A stretch of 64,000 bases of DNA from positions 32,024,001 to 32,088,000 of the forward strand of contig OY754466.1 in the NCBI GenBank assembly GCA_963575645.1, in the 5' to 3' direction. This document shows, piece by piece, positions 40,701 through 53,400 of the stretch. The notes under the pieces were generated by a model. It worked only from the letters and a program-made list of their open reading frames with translations. It made no database searches and was not told the origin of the DNA. How positions within the stretch are numbered: the first letter of the stretch is position 1; each line of letters begins with the position of its first letter. This DNA comes from Xanthostigma xanthostigma. Its lineage: Eukaryota > Arthropoda > Insecta > Raphidioptera > Raphidiidae. The position numbers and the translations under genes are program-made.

Positions 40701-41747
40701 ATTTTGCCTATAAGGACTCATTTGCACGCAATTGTCGTGAAGCATGTAAAAACTGCTTGTCTGCGTTAAAATAATGGTTAATATGCAGTTTGCATTTTCT
40801 TATGAGAGAATGATCCAAACCTGAATGTTATAGTGTAAATAGACTAACCTTCATGAAATAAAGCCATTTTGCCTATAAGGACCCATTTGCCCCTAATTGT
40901 CATAAAGCATGTAAAAACTGCTTGTATGCGTTAAAATAATGGTTAATATGCAGTTTGCATTTTCTTATGAGAGAATGATCCAAACCTAAATGTTATAGTG
41001 TAAATAGACTTACCCTCATGAAATAAAGCAATATTGCCTATAAGGACTCATTTGCACCTACTTGTCGTAAAGCATGTAAAAACTGCTTGTCTGCGTTTAA
41101 ATAATGGTTAATATGCAGTTTGCATTTTCTTATGAGAGAATGATCCAAACCTAAATGTTATAGTGTAAATAGACTTACCCTCATGAAATAAAGCAATTTT
41201 GCCTATAAGGACTTATTTGCACCTAATTGTCATAAAGCATGTAAAAACTGCATGTAAGCGTTAAAATGATAGTAAATATGCAGTTTGCATTTTCTTATGA
41301 GAGAATGATCCAAACGTAATTGTTATAGTGTAAATAGACTAACCCTCATGAAATAAAGCAATTTTGCCTATAAAGACTCATTTACACCTAATTGTCGTAA
41401 AGCATGTAAAAACTGCTTGTCTGCGTTTAAATAATTGTTAATATGCAGTTTGCATTTTCTTATGAGAGAATTATCAAAACCTGAATGTTATAGTGGAAAT
41501 ACACTTACCTTCATAAAATAAAGCAATTTTGCCTATAAGGACTTATTTGCTCCTAATTGTCAGAAAGCATGTAAAAACTGCTTGTATGCGTTAAAATAAT
41601 GGTTAATATGCAGTTTGCATTTTCTTATGAGAGAATGATCCAAACCTGAATGTTATAGTGTAAATAGACTTACCCTCATGAAATAAAGCAATTTTGCCTA
41701 TAAGGACTCATTTGCACCTAATTGTCGTAAAGCATGTAAAAACTGCT

Positions 41748-41912
41748 TGTAAGGGATAAAATAATGGTTAATATGCAGTTTGCATTTTCTTATGTGAGAA
41801 CGATCCAAACCTGAATGTTATAGTGAAAATAGACTAACCTTCATGAAATAAAGCAATTTTGCCTATAAGGACCCATTTGCTCCTAATTGTCATAAAACAT
41901 GTAAAAACTGCT
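41748..41912. repeat. M26/M29 hybrid monomer
   Basis: It starts with the M26 marker tgtaagggataaaat and changes to M29 by ttatgtgagaacg, with the M29 end gacccatttgctcc. M27 and M28 are missing on this side. A near-identical copy at 49338 shows that blocks 9 and 10 share this deletion, while block 11 keeps M26 to M29 intact. Confidence 0.85.
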
Positions 41913-42903
41913 TGTATGCGTTAAAATAATTGTTAATATGCAGTTTGCATTTTCTTATGAGAGAACGATCCAAACCTGAATGTTATAGTGAAAATAGACT
42001 AACCTTTGTAAAATAACGCAATTTTGCCTATAAGGACTCATTTGCACGCAATTGTCGTGAAGCATGTAAAAACTGCTTGTCTGCGTTAAAATAATGGTTA
42101 ATATGCAGTTTACATTTTCTTATGAGAGAATGATCCAAACCTGAATGTTATAGTGTAAATAGACTTACCTTCATGAAATAAAACAATTTTGCCTATAAAG
42201 ACTCATTTGCTTCTAATTGTCATAAAGCATGTAAAAACTGCTTGTCAGCGTTAAAAAAATGGTTAATATGCAGTTTGCATTTTCTTATGAGAGAATGATC
42301 CAAACCTGAATGTTATAGTGTAAATAGACTTACCTTCATGAAATAAAGCAATTTTGCCTATAAGGACTCATTTGCCCCTAATTGTCATAAAGCATGTAAA
42401 AACTGCTTGTATGCGTTAAAATAATGTATAATATGCAGTTTGCATTTTCTTATGAGAGAATGATCCAAACCTATATGTTATAGTGAAAATAGACTTACCT
42501 TTGTAAAATAAAGCAATTTTGCCTATAAGGACTCATTATCCCTTAATTGTCATAAAGCATGTAAAAACTGCTTGTATGCGTTAAAATAATGGTTAATATG
42601 CACACTGCATTTTCTTATGAGAGAATGATCCAAACCTGAATGTTATAGTGTAAATAGACTCACCTTTGTAAAAATAAAGCAATTTTGCCTATAAGGACTC
42701 ATTTGCACGCAATTGTCGTAAAGCATGTAAAAACTGCTTCTCTGCGTTAAAATAATGGTTAATATGCAGTTTGCATTTTCTTATGAGAGAATGATCCAAA
42801 CCTGAATGTTATAGTGAAAGTAGACTTACCTTTGTGAAATAAAACAATTTTGCCTTTAAGGACTAATTTGCACCTAATTGTCGTAAACCATGTAAAAACT
42901 GCT

Positions 42904-45900
42904 TGTCTGCGTGAAAATGATAGTCAATATTCAGTTTGCATTTTCTTATGAGAGAATGATCCAAACCTGAATGTTATAGTGTAAATAGACTTACCCTCAT
43001 GAAATAAAGCAATTTTGCCTATAAGGACTCATTTGCACCTAATTGTCATAAAGCATGTAAAAACTGCTTGTATGCGTTAAAATAATAGTTAATATGCAGT
43101 TTGCATTTCCTTGTGAGAGAATGATCCAAACCTGAATGTTATAGTGTAAGTAAACTTACCTTTATGAAATCAAGCAATTTCGCCTATAAGGACTCATTTG
43201 CACCTAATTGTCGTAAAGCATGTAAAAACTGCTTGTCTGCGTTAAAATAATGGTTAATATGCAGTCTGCATTTTCTTATGAGAGAATAATCCAAACCTGA
43301 ATGTTATAGTGTAAATAGACTAACCTTCATGAAATAAAGCAATTTTGCCTATAAGGACCCATTTGCCCCTAATTGTCATAAAGCATGTAAAAACTGCTTG
43401 TATGCGTTAAAATGATAGTAAATATGTAGTTTGCATTTTCTTATGAGAGAATGATCCAAACCTAAATGTTATAGTGTAAATAGACTAACCCTCATGAAAT
43501 AAAGCAATTTTGCCTATAAGGACTCATTTGCACCTAATTGTCGTAAAGCATGTAAAAACTGCTTGTCTGCGTTAAAATAATGGTTAATATGCAGTTTGCA
43601 TTTTCTTATGAGAGAATGATCCAAACCTGAATGTTATAGTCTAAATAGACTTACCTTCATGAAATAAAGCAATTTTGCCTATAAGGACTTATTTGCCCCT
43701 AATTGTCATAAAGCATGTAAAAACTGCTTGTATGCGTTAAAATAATGCTTAATATGCAGTTTGCATTTTCTTATGAGAGAATGATACAAACCTGAATGTT
43801 ATAGTGTAAATAGACTTACCCTCATGAAATAAAGCAATTTTGCCTATAAGGACTCATTATCCCCTAATTGTCATAAAGCATGTAAAAACTGCTTGTATGC
43901 GTTAAAATAATGGTTAATATGCAGATTGCATTTTCTTATGAGAGAATGATTCAAACCTGAATGTTATAGTGTAAATAGACTTACCCTCATGAAATAAAGC
44001 AATTTTGCCTATAAAGACTCATTTGCACCTAATTGTCGTTAAGCATGTAAAAACTGCTTGTCTGCGCTTAAATAATGGTTAATATGCAGTTTGCATTTTC
44101 TTATGACAGAAAGATCCAAACCTGAATGTTATAGTGTAAATAGACTTACCCTTCATGAAATAAAGAAATTTTGCCATTAAGGACTCATTTGCCCCTAATT
44201 GTCATAAAGCATGTAAAAACTGCTTGTATGCGTTAAAATAATGGTTAATATGCAGTTTGCATTTTCTTATGAGAGAATGATCCAAACCTGAATGTTATAG
44301 TGAAAATAGACTTACCTTTGTAAAATAAAGCAATTTTGCCTATAAGGACTCATTTGCACGCAATTGTCGTGAAGCATGTAAAAACTGCTTGTCTGCGTTA
44401 AAATAATGGTTAATATGCAGTTTGCATTTTCTTATGAGAGAAATCCAAACCTGAATGTTATAGTGTAAATAGACTAACTTTCATGAAATAAAGCAATTTT
44501 GCCTATAAGGACCCATTTGCCCCTAATTGTCATAAAGCATGTAAAAACTGCTTGTATGCGTTAAAATAATGGTTAATATGCTGTTTGCATTTTCTTATGA
44601 GAGAATGATCCAAACCTAAATGTTATAGTGTAAATAGACTAACCCTCATGAAATAAAGCAATTTTGCTTATAAAGACTCATTTGCACCTAATTGTCATAA
44701 AGCATGTAAAAACAGCTTGTATGCGTTAAAATAATGGTTAATATGCAGTTTGCATTTTTATATGAAAGAATGATCCAAACCTGAATGTTATAGTGTAAAT
44801 AGACTTACCTTCATGAAATAAAGCAATTTTGCCAAAAGGACTCATTTGCACCTAATTGTCATAAAGCATGTAAAATATGCTTGTATGCGTTAAAATGATA
44901 GTAAATATGCAGTTTGCATTTTCTTATGAGAGAATGATCCAAACCTGAATGTTATAGTGTAAATAGACTTACCCTCATGAAATAAAGCAATTTTGCTTAT
45001 AAAGACTCATTTGCACCTAATTGTCATAAAGCATGTAAAAACAGCTTGTATGCGTTTAAATAATGGTTAATATGCAGTTTGCATTTTCTTATGAGAGAAT
45101 GATCCAAACCTGAATGTTATAGTGTAAATAGACTAACCTTCAGGAAATAAAGCAATTTTGCCTATAAGGACTTATTTGCCCCTAATTGTCATAAAGCATG
45201 TAAAAACTGCTTGTATGCGTTAAAATAATGGTTAATAAGCAGTTTGCATTTTCTTATGAGAGAATGATCCAAACCTGAATGTTATAGTGTAAATAGACTT
45301 ACCTTTGTAAAATAAAGGAATTTTGCCTATAAGGACTCATTTGCCCGCAATTGTCGTGAAGCATGTAAAAACTGCTTGTCTGCGTGAAAATGATAGTAAA
45401 TATGCAGTTTGCTTTTTCTTATGAGAGAATGATCCAAACCTGAATGTTATAGTGTAAATAGACTTACCCTCATGAAATAAAGCAATTTTGCCTATAAAGA
45501 CTCATTTGCACCTAATTAACGTAAAGCATGTAAAAACTGCTTGTCTGCGTTTAAATAATGGTTAATATGCAGTTTGCATTTTCTTATGAGATAAAGATCC
45601 AAACCTGAATGTTATAGTGTAAATAGACTTACCTTTCATGAAATAAAGCAATTTTGCCTATAAGGACTCATTTGCCCCTAATTGTCATAAAGCATGTAAA
45701 AACTGCTTGTATGCGTTAAAATAATGGTCAATATGCAGTTTACATTTTCTTATGAGAGAATGATCCAAACCTGAATGTTATAGTGTAAATAGACTTACCC
45801 TTCATGAAATAAAGCAATTTTGCCTATAAGGACCCATTTGCTCCTAATTGTCATAAAGCATGTAAAAACTGCTTGTATGCGTTAAAATAATGGTTAATAT

Positions 45901-48900
45901 GCAGTTTGCATTTTCTTATGAGAGAATGTTCCAAACCTGAATGTTATAGTGAAAATAGACTTACCTTTGTAAAATAAAGCAATTTTGCCTATAAGGACTC
46001 ATTTGCACGCAATTGTCGTGAAGCATGTAAAAACTGCTTGTCTGCGTTAAAATAATGGTTAATATGCAGTTTGCATTTTCTTATGAGAGAATGATCCAAA
46101 CCTGAATGTTATAGTGTAAATAGACTAACCTTCATGAAATAAAGCCATTTTGCCTATAAGGACCCATTTGCCCCTAATTGTCATAAAGCATGTAAAAACT
46201 GCTTGTATGCGTTAAAATAATGGTTAATATGCAGATTGCATTTTCTTATGAGAGAATGATTCAAACCTGAATGTTATAGTGTAAATAGACTTACCCTCAT
46301 GAAATAAAGCAATTTTGCCTATAAAGACTCATTTGCACCTAATTGTCGTAAGGCATGTAAAAACTGCTTGTCTGCGTTTAAATAATGGTTAATATGCAGT
46401 TTGCATTTTCTTATGACAGAAAGATCCAAACCTGAATGTTATAGTGTAAATAGACTTACCCTTCATGAAATAAAGAAATTTTGCCTATAAGGACTCATTT
46501 GCCCCTAATTGTCATAAAGCATGTAAAAACTGCTTGTATGCGTTAAAATAATGGTTAATATGCAGTTTGCATTTTCTTATGAGAGAATGATCCAAACCTG
46601 AATGTTATAGTGAAAATAGACTTACCTTTGTAAAATAAAGCAATTTTGCCTATAAGGACTCATTTGCACGCAATTGTCGTGAAGCATGTAAAAACTGCTT
46701 GTCTGCGTTAAAATAATGGTTAATATGCAGTTTGCATTTTCTTATGAGAGAAATCCAAACCTGAATGTTATAGTGTAAATAGACTAACTTTCATGAAATA
46801 AAGCAATTTTGCCTATAAGGACCCATTTGCCCCTAATTGTCATAAAGCATGTAAAAACTGCTTGTATGCGTTAAAATAATGGTTAATATGCTGTTTGCAT
46901 TTTCTTATGAGAGAATGATCCAAATCTAAATGTTATAGTGTAAATAGACTAACCCTCATGAAATAAAGCAATTTTGCTTATAAAGACTCATTTGCACCTA
47001 ATTGTCATAAAGCATGTAAAAACAGCTTGTATGCGTTAAAATAATGGTTAATATGCAGTTTGCATTTTTATATGAGAGAATGATCCAAACCTGAATGTTA
47101 TAGTGTAAATAGACTTACCTTCATGAAATAAAGCAATTTTGCCAAAAGGACTCATTTGCACCTAATTGTCATAAAGCATGTAAAATATGCTTGTATGCGT
47201 TAAAATAATGGTCAATATGCAGTTTACATTTTCTTATGAGAGAATGATCCAAACCTTAATGTTATAGTGTAAATAGACTTACCTTCAGGAAATAAAGCAA
47301 TTTTGCCTATAAGGACTTATTTGCCCCTAATTGTCATAAAGCATGTAAAAACAGCTTGTATGCGTTAAAATGATAGTAAATATGCAGTTTGCATTTTCTT
47401 ATGAGAGAATGATCCAAACCTGAATGTTATAGTGTAAATAGACTTACCCTCATGAAATAAAGCAATTTTGCTTATAAAGACTCATTTGAACCTAATTGTC
47501 ATAAAGCATGTAAAAACAGCTTGTATGCGTTAAAATAATGGTTAATATGCAGTTTGCATTTTCTTATGAGAGAATGATCCAAACCTGAATGTTATAGTGT
47601 AAATAGACTTACCTTCAGGAAATAAAGCAATTTTGCCTATAAGGACTTATTTGCCCCTAATTGTCATAAAGCATGTAAAAACTGCTTGTATGCGTTAAAA
47701 TAATGGTTTATAAGCAGTTTGCATTTTCTTATAAGAGAATGATCCAAACCTGAATGTTATAGTGTAAATAGACTTACCTTTGTAAAATAAAGGAATTTTG
47801 CCTATAAGGACTCATTTGCCCGCAATTGTCGTGAAGCATGTAAAAACTGCTTGTCTGCGTGAAAATGATAGTAAATATGCAGTTTGCTTTTTCTTATGAG
47901 AGAATGATCCAAACCTGAATGTTATAGTGTAAATAGACTTACCCTCATGAAATAAAGCAATTTTGCCTATAAAGACTCATTTGCACCTAATTGTCGTAAA
48001 GCATGTAAAAACTGCTTGTCTGCGTTTAAATAATGGTTAATATGCAGTTTGCATTTTCTTATGAGATAAAGATCCAAACCTGAATGTTATAGTGTAAATA
48101 GACTTACCTTTCATGAAATAAAGCAATTTTGCCTATAAGGACTCATTTGCCCCTAATTGTCATAAAGCATGTAAAAACTGCTTGTATGCGTTAAAATAAT
48201 GGTCAATATGCAGTTTACATTTTCTTATGAGAGAATGATCCAAACCTGAATGTTATAGTGTAAATAGACTACACTTCATGAAATAAAGCAATTTTGCCTA
48301 TAAGGACTCATTTGCCCCTAATTGTCATGAAGCATGTAAAAACTGCTTGTATGCGTTAAAATAATGGTTAATATGCAGTTTGCATTTTCTTATGAGAGAA
48401 TGTTCCAAACCTGAATGTTATAGTGAAAATAGACTTACCTTTGTAAAATAAAGCAATTTTGCCTATAAGGACTCATTTGCACGCAATTGTCGTGAAGCAT
48501 GTAAAAACTGCTTGTCTGCGTTAAAATAATGGTTAATATGCAGTTTGCATTTTCTTATGAGAGAATGATCCAAACCTGAATGTTATAGTGTAAATAGACT
48601 AACCTTCATGAAATAAAGCCATTTTGCCTATAAGGACCCATTTGCCCCTAATTGTCATAAAGCATGTAAAAACTGCTTGTATGCGTTAAAATAATGGTTA
48701 ATATGCAGTTTGCATTTTCTTATGAGAGAATGATCCAAACCTGAATGTTATAGTGTAAATAGACTTACCCTCATGAAATAAAGCAATATTGCCTATAAGG
48801 ACTCATTTGCACCTACTTGTCGTAAAGCATGTAAAAACTGCTTGTCTGCGTTTAAATAATGGTTAATATGCAGTTTGCATTTTCTTATGAGAGAATGATC

Positions 48901-50492
48901 CAAACCTGAATGTTATAGTGTAAATAGACTAACCTTCATGAAATAAAGCAATTTTGCCTATAAGGACTTATTTGCTCCTAATTGTCATAAAGCATGTAAA
49001 AACTGCTTGTCTGCGTTAAAATAATTGTTAATATGCAGTTTGCATTTTCTTATGAGAGAATTATCAAAACCTGAATGTTATAGTGGAAATACACTTACCT
49101 TCATAAAATAAAGCAATTTTGCCTATAAGGACTTATTTGCTCCTAATTGTCAGAAAGCATGTAAAAACTGCTTGTATGCGTTAAAATAATGGTTAATATG
49201 CAGTTTGCATTTTCTTATGAGAGAATGATCCAAACCTGAATGTTATAGTGTAAATAGACTTACCCTCATGAAATAAAGCAATTTTGCCTATAAGGACTCA
49301 TTTGCACCTAATTGTCGTAAAGCATGTAAAAACTGCTTGTAAGGGATAAAATAATGGTTAATATGCAGTTTGCATTTTCTTATGTGAGAACGATCCAAAC
49401 CTGAATGTTATAGTGAAAATAGACTAACCTTCATGAAATAAAGCAATTTTGCCTATAAGGACCCATTTGCTCCTAATTGTCATAAAACATGTAAAAACTG
49501 CTTGTATGCGTTAAAATAATTGTTAATATGCAGTTTGCATTTTCTTATGAGAGAACGATCCAAACCTGAATGTTATAGTGAAAATAGACTAACCTTTGTA
49601 AAATAACGCAATTTTGCCTATAAGGACTCATTTGCACGCAATTGTCGTGAAGCATGTAAAAACTGCTTGTCTGCGTTAAAATAATGGTTAATATGCAGTT
49701 TACATTTTCTTATGAGAGAATGATCCAAACCTGAATGTTATAGTGTAAATAGACTTACCTTCATGAAATAAAACAATTTTGCCTATAAAGACTCATTTGC
49801 TTCTAATTGTCATAAAGCATGTAAAAACTGCTTGTCAGCGTTAAAAAAATGGTTAATATGCAGTTTGCATTTTCTTATGAGAGAATGATCCAAACCTGAA
49901 TGTTATAGTGTAAATAGACTTACCTTCATGAAATAAAGCAATTTTGCCTATAAGGACTCATTTGCCCCTAATTGTCATAAAGCATGTAAAAACTGCTTGT
50001 ATGCGTTAAAATAATGTATAATATGCAGTTTGCATTTTCTTATGAGAGAATGATCCAAACCTATATGTTATAGTGAAAATAGACTTACCTTTGTAAAATA
50101 AAGCAATTTTGCCTATAAGGACTCATTATCCCTTAATTGTCATAAAGCATGTAAAAACTGCTTGTATGCGTTAAAATAATGGTTAATATGCACACTGCAT
50201 TTTCTTATGAGAGAATGATCCAAACCTGAATGTTATAGTGTAAATAGACTTACCTTTGTAAAATAAAGCAATTTTGCCTATAAGGACTCATTTGCACGCA
50301 ATTGTCGTAAAGCATGTAAAAACTGCTTCTCTGCGTTAAAATAATGGGTAATATGCAGTTTGCATTTTCTTATGAGAGAATGATCCAAACCTGAATGTTA
50401 TAGTGAAAGTAGACTTACCTTTGTGAAATAAAACAATTTTGCCTTTAAGGACTTATTTGCACCTAATTGTCGTAAACCATGTAAAAACTGCT
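42904..50492. repeat. HOR block 10, 46 monomers (7589 bp)
   Basis: The order is M1 to M20, then a jump back to M7 (46204) to M12, an M18/M14 hybrid, M13 to M21, an M22 hybrid ending as tgctcctaattgtcat, M24, M25, an M26/M29 hybrid (49338), M30 and M31 to M35. The count of 46 fits 7589 bp. The backward jump from M20 to M7 is an internal duplication by unequal exchange. M4 (aatatgtag), M6 (aatgcttaat) and M12 (tatatgaaagaatg) carry variants shared with block 11. Confidence 0.88.
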
Positions 50493-53400
50493 TGTCTGCG
50501 TGAAAATGATAGTCAATATTCAGTTTGCATTTTCTTATGAGAGAATGATCCAAACCTGAATGTTATAGTGTAAATAGACTTACCCTCATGAAATAAAGCA
50601 ATTTTGCCTATAAGGACTCATTTGCACCTAATTGTCATAAAGCATGTAAAAACTGCTTGTATGCGTTAAAATAATAGTTAATATGCAGTTTGCATTTCCT
50701 TGTGAGAGAATGATCCAAACCTGAATGTTATAGTGTAAGTAAACTTACCTTTATGAAATCAAGCAATTTCGCCTATAAGGACTCATTTGCACCTAATTGT
50801 CGTAAAGCATGTAAAAACTGCTTGTCTGCGTTAAAATAATGGTTAATATGCAGTCTGCATTTTCTTATGAGAGAATAATCCAAACCTGAATGTTATAGTG
50901 TAAATAGACTAACCTTCATGAAATAAAGCAATTTTGCCTATAAGGACCCATTTGCCCCTAATTGTCATAAAGCATGTAAAAACTGCTTGTATGCGTTAAA
51001 ATGATAGTAAATATGTAGTTTGCATTTTCTTATGAGAGAATGATCCAAACCTAAATGTTATAGTGTAAATAGACTAACCCTCATGAAATAAAGCAATTTT
51101 GCCTATAAGGACTCATTTGCACCTAATTGTCGTAAAGCATGTAAAAACTGCTTGTCTGCGTTAAAATAATGGTTAATATGCAGTTTGCATTTTCTTATGA
51201 GAGAATGATCCAAACCTGAATGTTATAGTCTAAATAGACTTACCTTCATGAAATAAAGCAATTTTGCCTATAAGGACTTATTTGCCCCTAATTGTCATAA
51301 AGCATGTAAAAACTGCTTGTATGCGTTAAAATAATGCTTAATATGCAGTTTGCATTTTCTTATGAGAGAATGATACAAACCTGAATGTTATAGTGTAAAT
51401 AGACTTACCCTCATGAAATAAAGCAATTTTGCCTATAAGGACTCATTATCCCCTAATTGTCATAAAGCATGTAAAAACTGCTTGTATGCGTTAAAATAAT
51501 GGTTAATATGCAGATTGCATTTTCTTATGAGAGAATGATTCAAACCTGAATGTTATAGTGTAAATAGACTTACCCTCATGAAATAAAGCAATTTTGCCTA
51601 TAAAGACTCATTTGCACCTAATTGTCGTTAAGCATGTAAAAACTGCTTGTCTGCGTTTAAATAATGGTTAATATGCAGTTTGCATTTTCTTATGACAGAA
51701 AGATCCAAACCTGAATGTTATAGTGTAAATAGACTTACCCTTCATGAAATAAAGAAATTTTGCCTATAAGGACTCATTTGCCCCTAATTGTCATAAAGCA
51801 TGTAAAAACTGCTTGTATGCGTTAAAATAATGGTTAATATGCAGATTGCATTTTCTTATGAGAGAATGATTCAAACCTGAATGTTATAGTGAAAATAGAC
51901 TTACCTTTGTAAAATAAAGCAATTTTGCCTATAAGGACTCATTTGCACGCAATTGTCGTGAAGCATGTAAAAACTGCTTGTCTGCGTTAAAATAATGGTT
52001 AATATGCAGTTTGCATTTTCTTATGAGAGAAATCCAAACCTGAATGTTATAGTGTAAATAGACTAACTTTCATGAAATAAAGCAATTTTGCCTATAAGGA
52101 CCCATTTGCCCCTAATTGTCATAAAGCATGTAAAAACTGCTTGTATGCGTTAAAATAATGGTTAATATGCTGTTTGCATTTTCTTATGAGAGAATGATCC
52201 AAACCTAAATGTTATAGTGTAAATAGACTAACCCTCATGAAATAAAGCAATTTTGCTTATAAAGACTCATTTGCACCTAATTGTCATAAAGCATGTAAAA
52301 ACAGCTTGTATGCGTTAAAATAATGGTTAATATGCAGTTTGCATTTTTATATGAAAGAATGATCCAAACCTGAATGTTATAGTGTAAATAGACTTACCTT
52401 CATGAAATAAAGCAATTTTGCCAAAAGGACTCATTTGCACCTAATTGTCATAAAGCATGTAAAATATGCTTGTATGCGTTAAAATGATAGTAAATATGCA
52501 GTTTGCATTTTCTTATGAGAGAATGATCCAAACCTGAATGTTATAGTGTAAATAGACTTACCCTCATGAAATAAAGCAATTTTGCTTATAAAGACTCATT
52601 TGCACCTAATTGTCATAAAGCATGTAAAAACAGCTTGTATGCGTTAAAATAATGGTTAATATGCAGTTTGCATTTTCTTATGAGAGAATGATCCAAACCT
52701 GAATGTTATAGTGTAAATAGACTAACCTTCAGGAAATAAAGCAATTTTGCCTATAAAAACTTATTTGCCCCTAATTGTCATAAAGCATGTAAAAACTGCT
52801 TGTATGCGTTAAAATAATGGTTAATAAGCAGTTTGCATTTTCTTATGAGAGAATGATCCAAACCTGAATGTTATAGTGTAAATAGACTTACCTTTGTAAA
52901 ATAAAGGAATTTTGCCTATAAGGACTCATTTGCCCGCAATTGTCGTGAAGCATGTAAAAACTGCTTGTCTGCGTGAAAATGATAGTAAATATGCAGTTTG
53001 CTTTTTCTTATGAGAGAATGATCCAAACCTGAATGTTATAGTGCAAATAGACTTACCCTCATGAAATAAAGCAATTTTGCCTATAAAGACTCATTTGCAC
53101 CTAATTGTCGTAAAGCATGTAAAAACTGCTTGTCTGCGTTTAAATAATGGTTAATATGCAGTTTGCATTTTCTTATGAGATAAAGATCCAAACCTGAATG
53201 TTATAGTGTAAATAGACTTACCTTTCATGAAATAAAGCAATTTTGCCTATAAGGACCCATTTGCTCCTAATTGTCATAAAGCATGTAAAAACTGCTTGTA
53301 TGCGTTAAAATAATGGTTAATATGCAGTTTGCATTTTCTTATGAGAGAATGTTCCAAACCTGAATGTTATAGTGAAAATAGACTTACCTTTGTAAAATAA

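Larger units (their letters stand above)
32102..41341. repeat. 9240-bp tandem duplication, second copy (56 monomers)
   Basis: This is the second copy of 22862-32101. Identity continues to 41383, where a (tttacacc) replaces g at 32144 (tttgcacc). The overlap 32102-32143 is therefore the interval in which M23 and M7 were joined. The very low divergence means a recent event or an assembly duplication; the hybrid monomer at the junction favours a real unequal crossover. Confidence 0.93.
36799..42903. repeat. HOR block 9, 37 monomers (6105 bp)
   Basis: It repeats block 7 (M1, M2, M3, M4, M3, M4, M5 to M12, M18, M11-like, M11, M13 to M23) but continues into an ordinary M23 end, then M24 (41418), M25 (41583), an M26/M29 hybrid (41748), M30 and M31 to M35. 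The count of 37 equals 6105 bp exactly. The second duplication copy ends in its M23 (41341-41383). One difference from block 7 is G at 39534 against T at 30294. From about 41428 onward it is related to block 10 by a 7590-bp shift. Confidence 0.88.

Noticed and set aside
22862..41341. Long terminal repeats of a transposon (two 9.2-kb identical copies)
   Set aside because: The copies are directly adjacent, made entirely of satellite monomers, and lack target-site duplications, TG/CA ends or coding sequence. Tandem duplication explains them.
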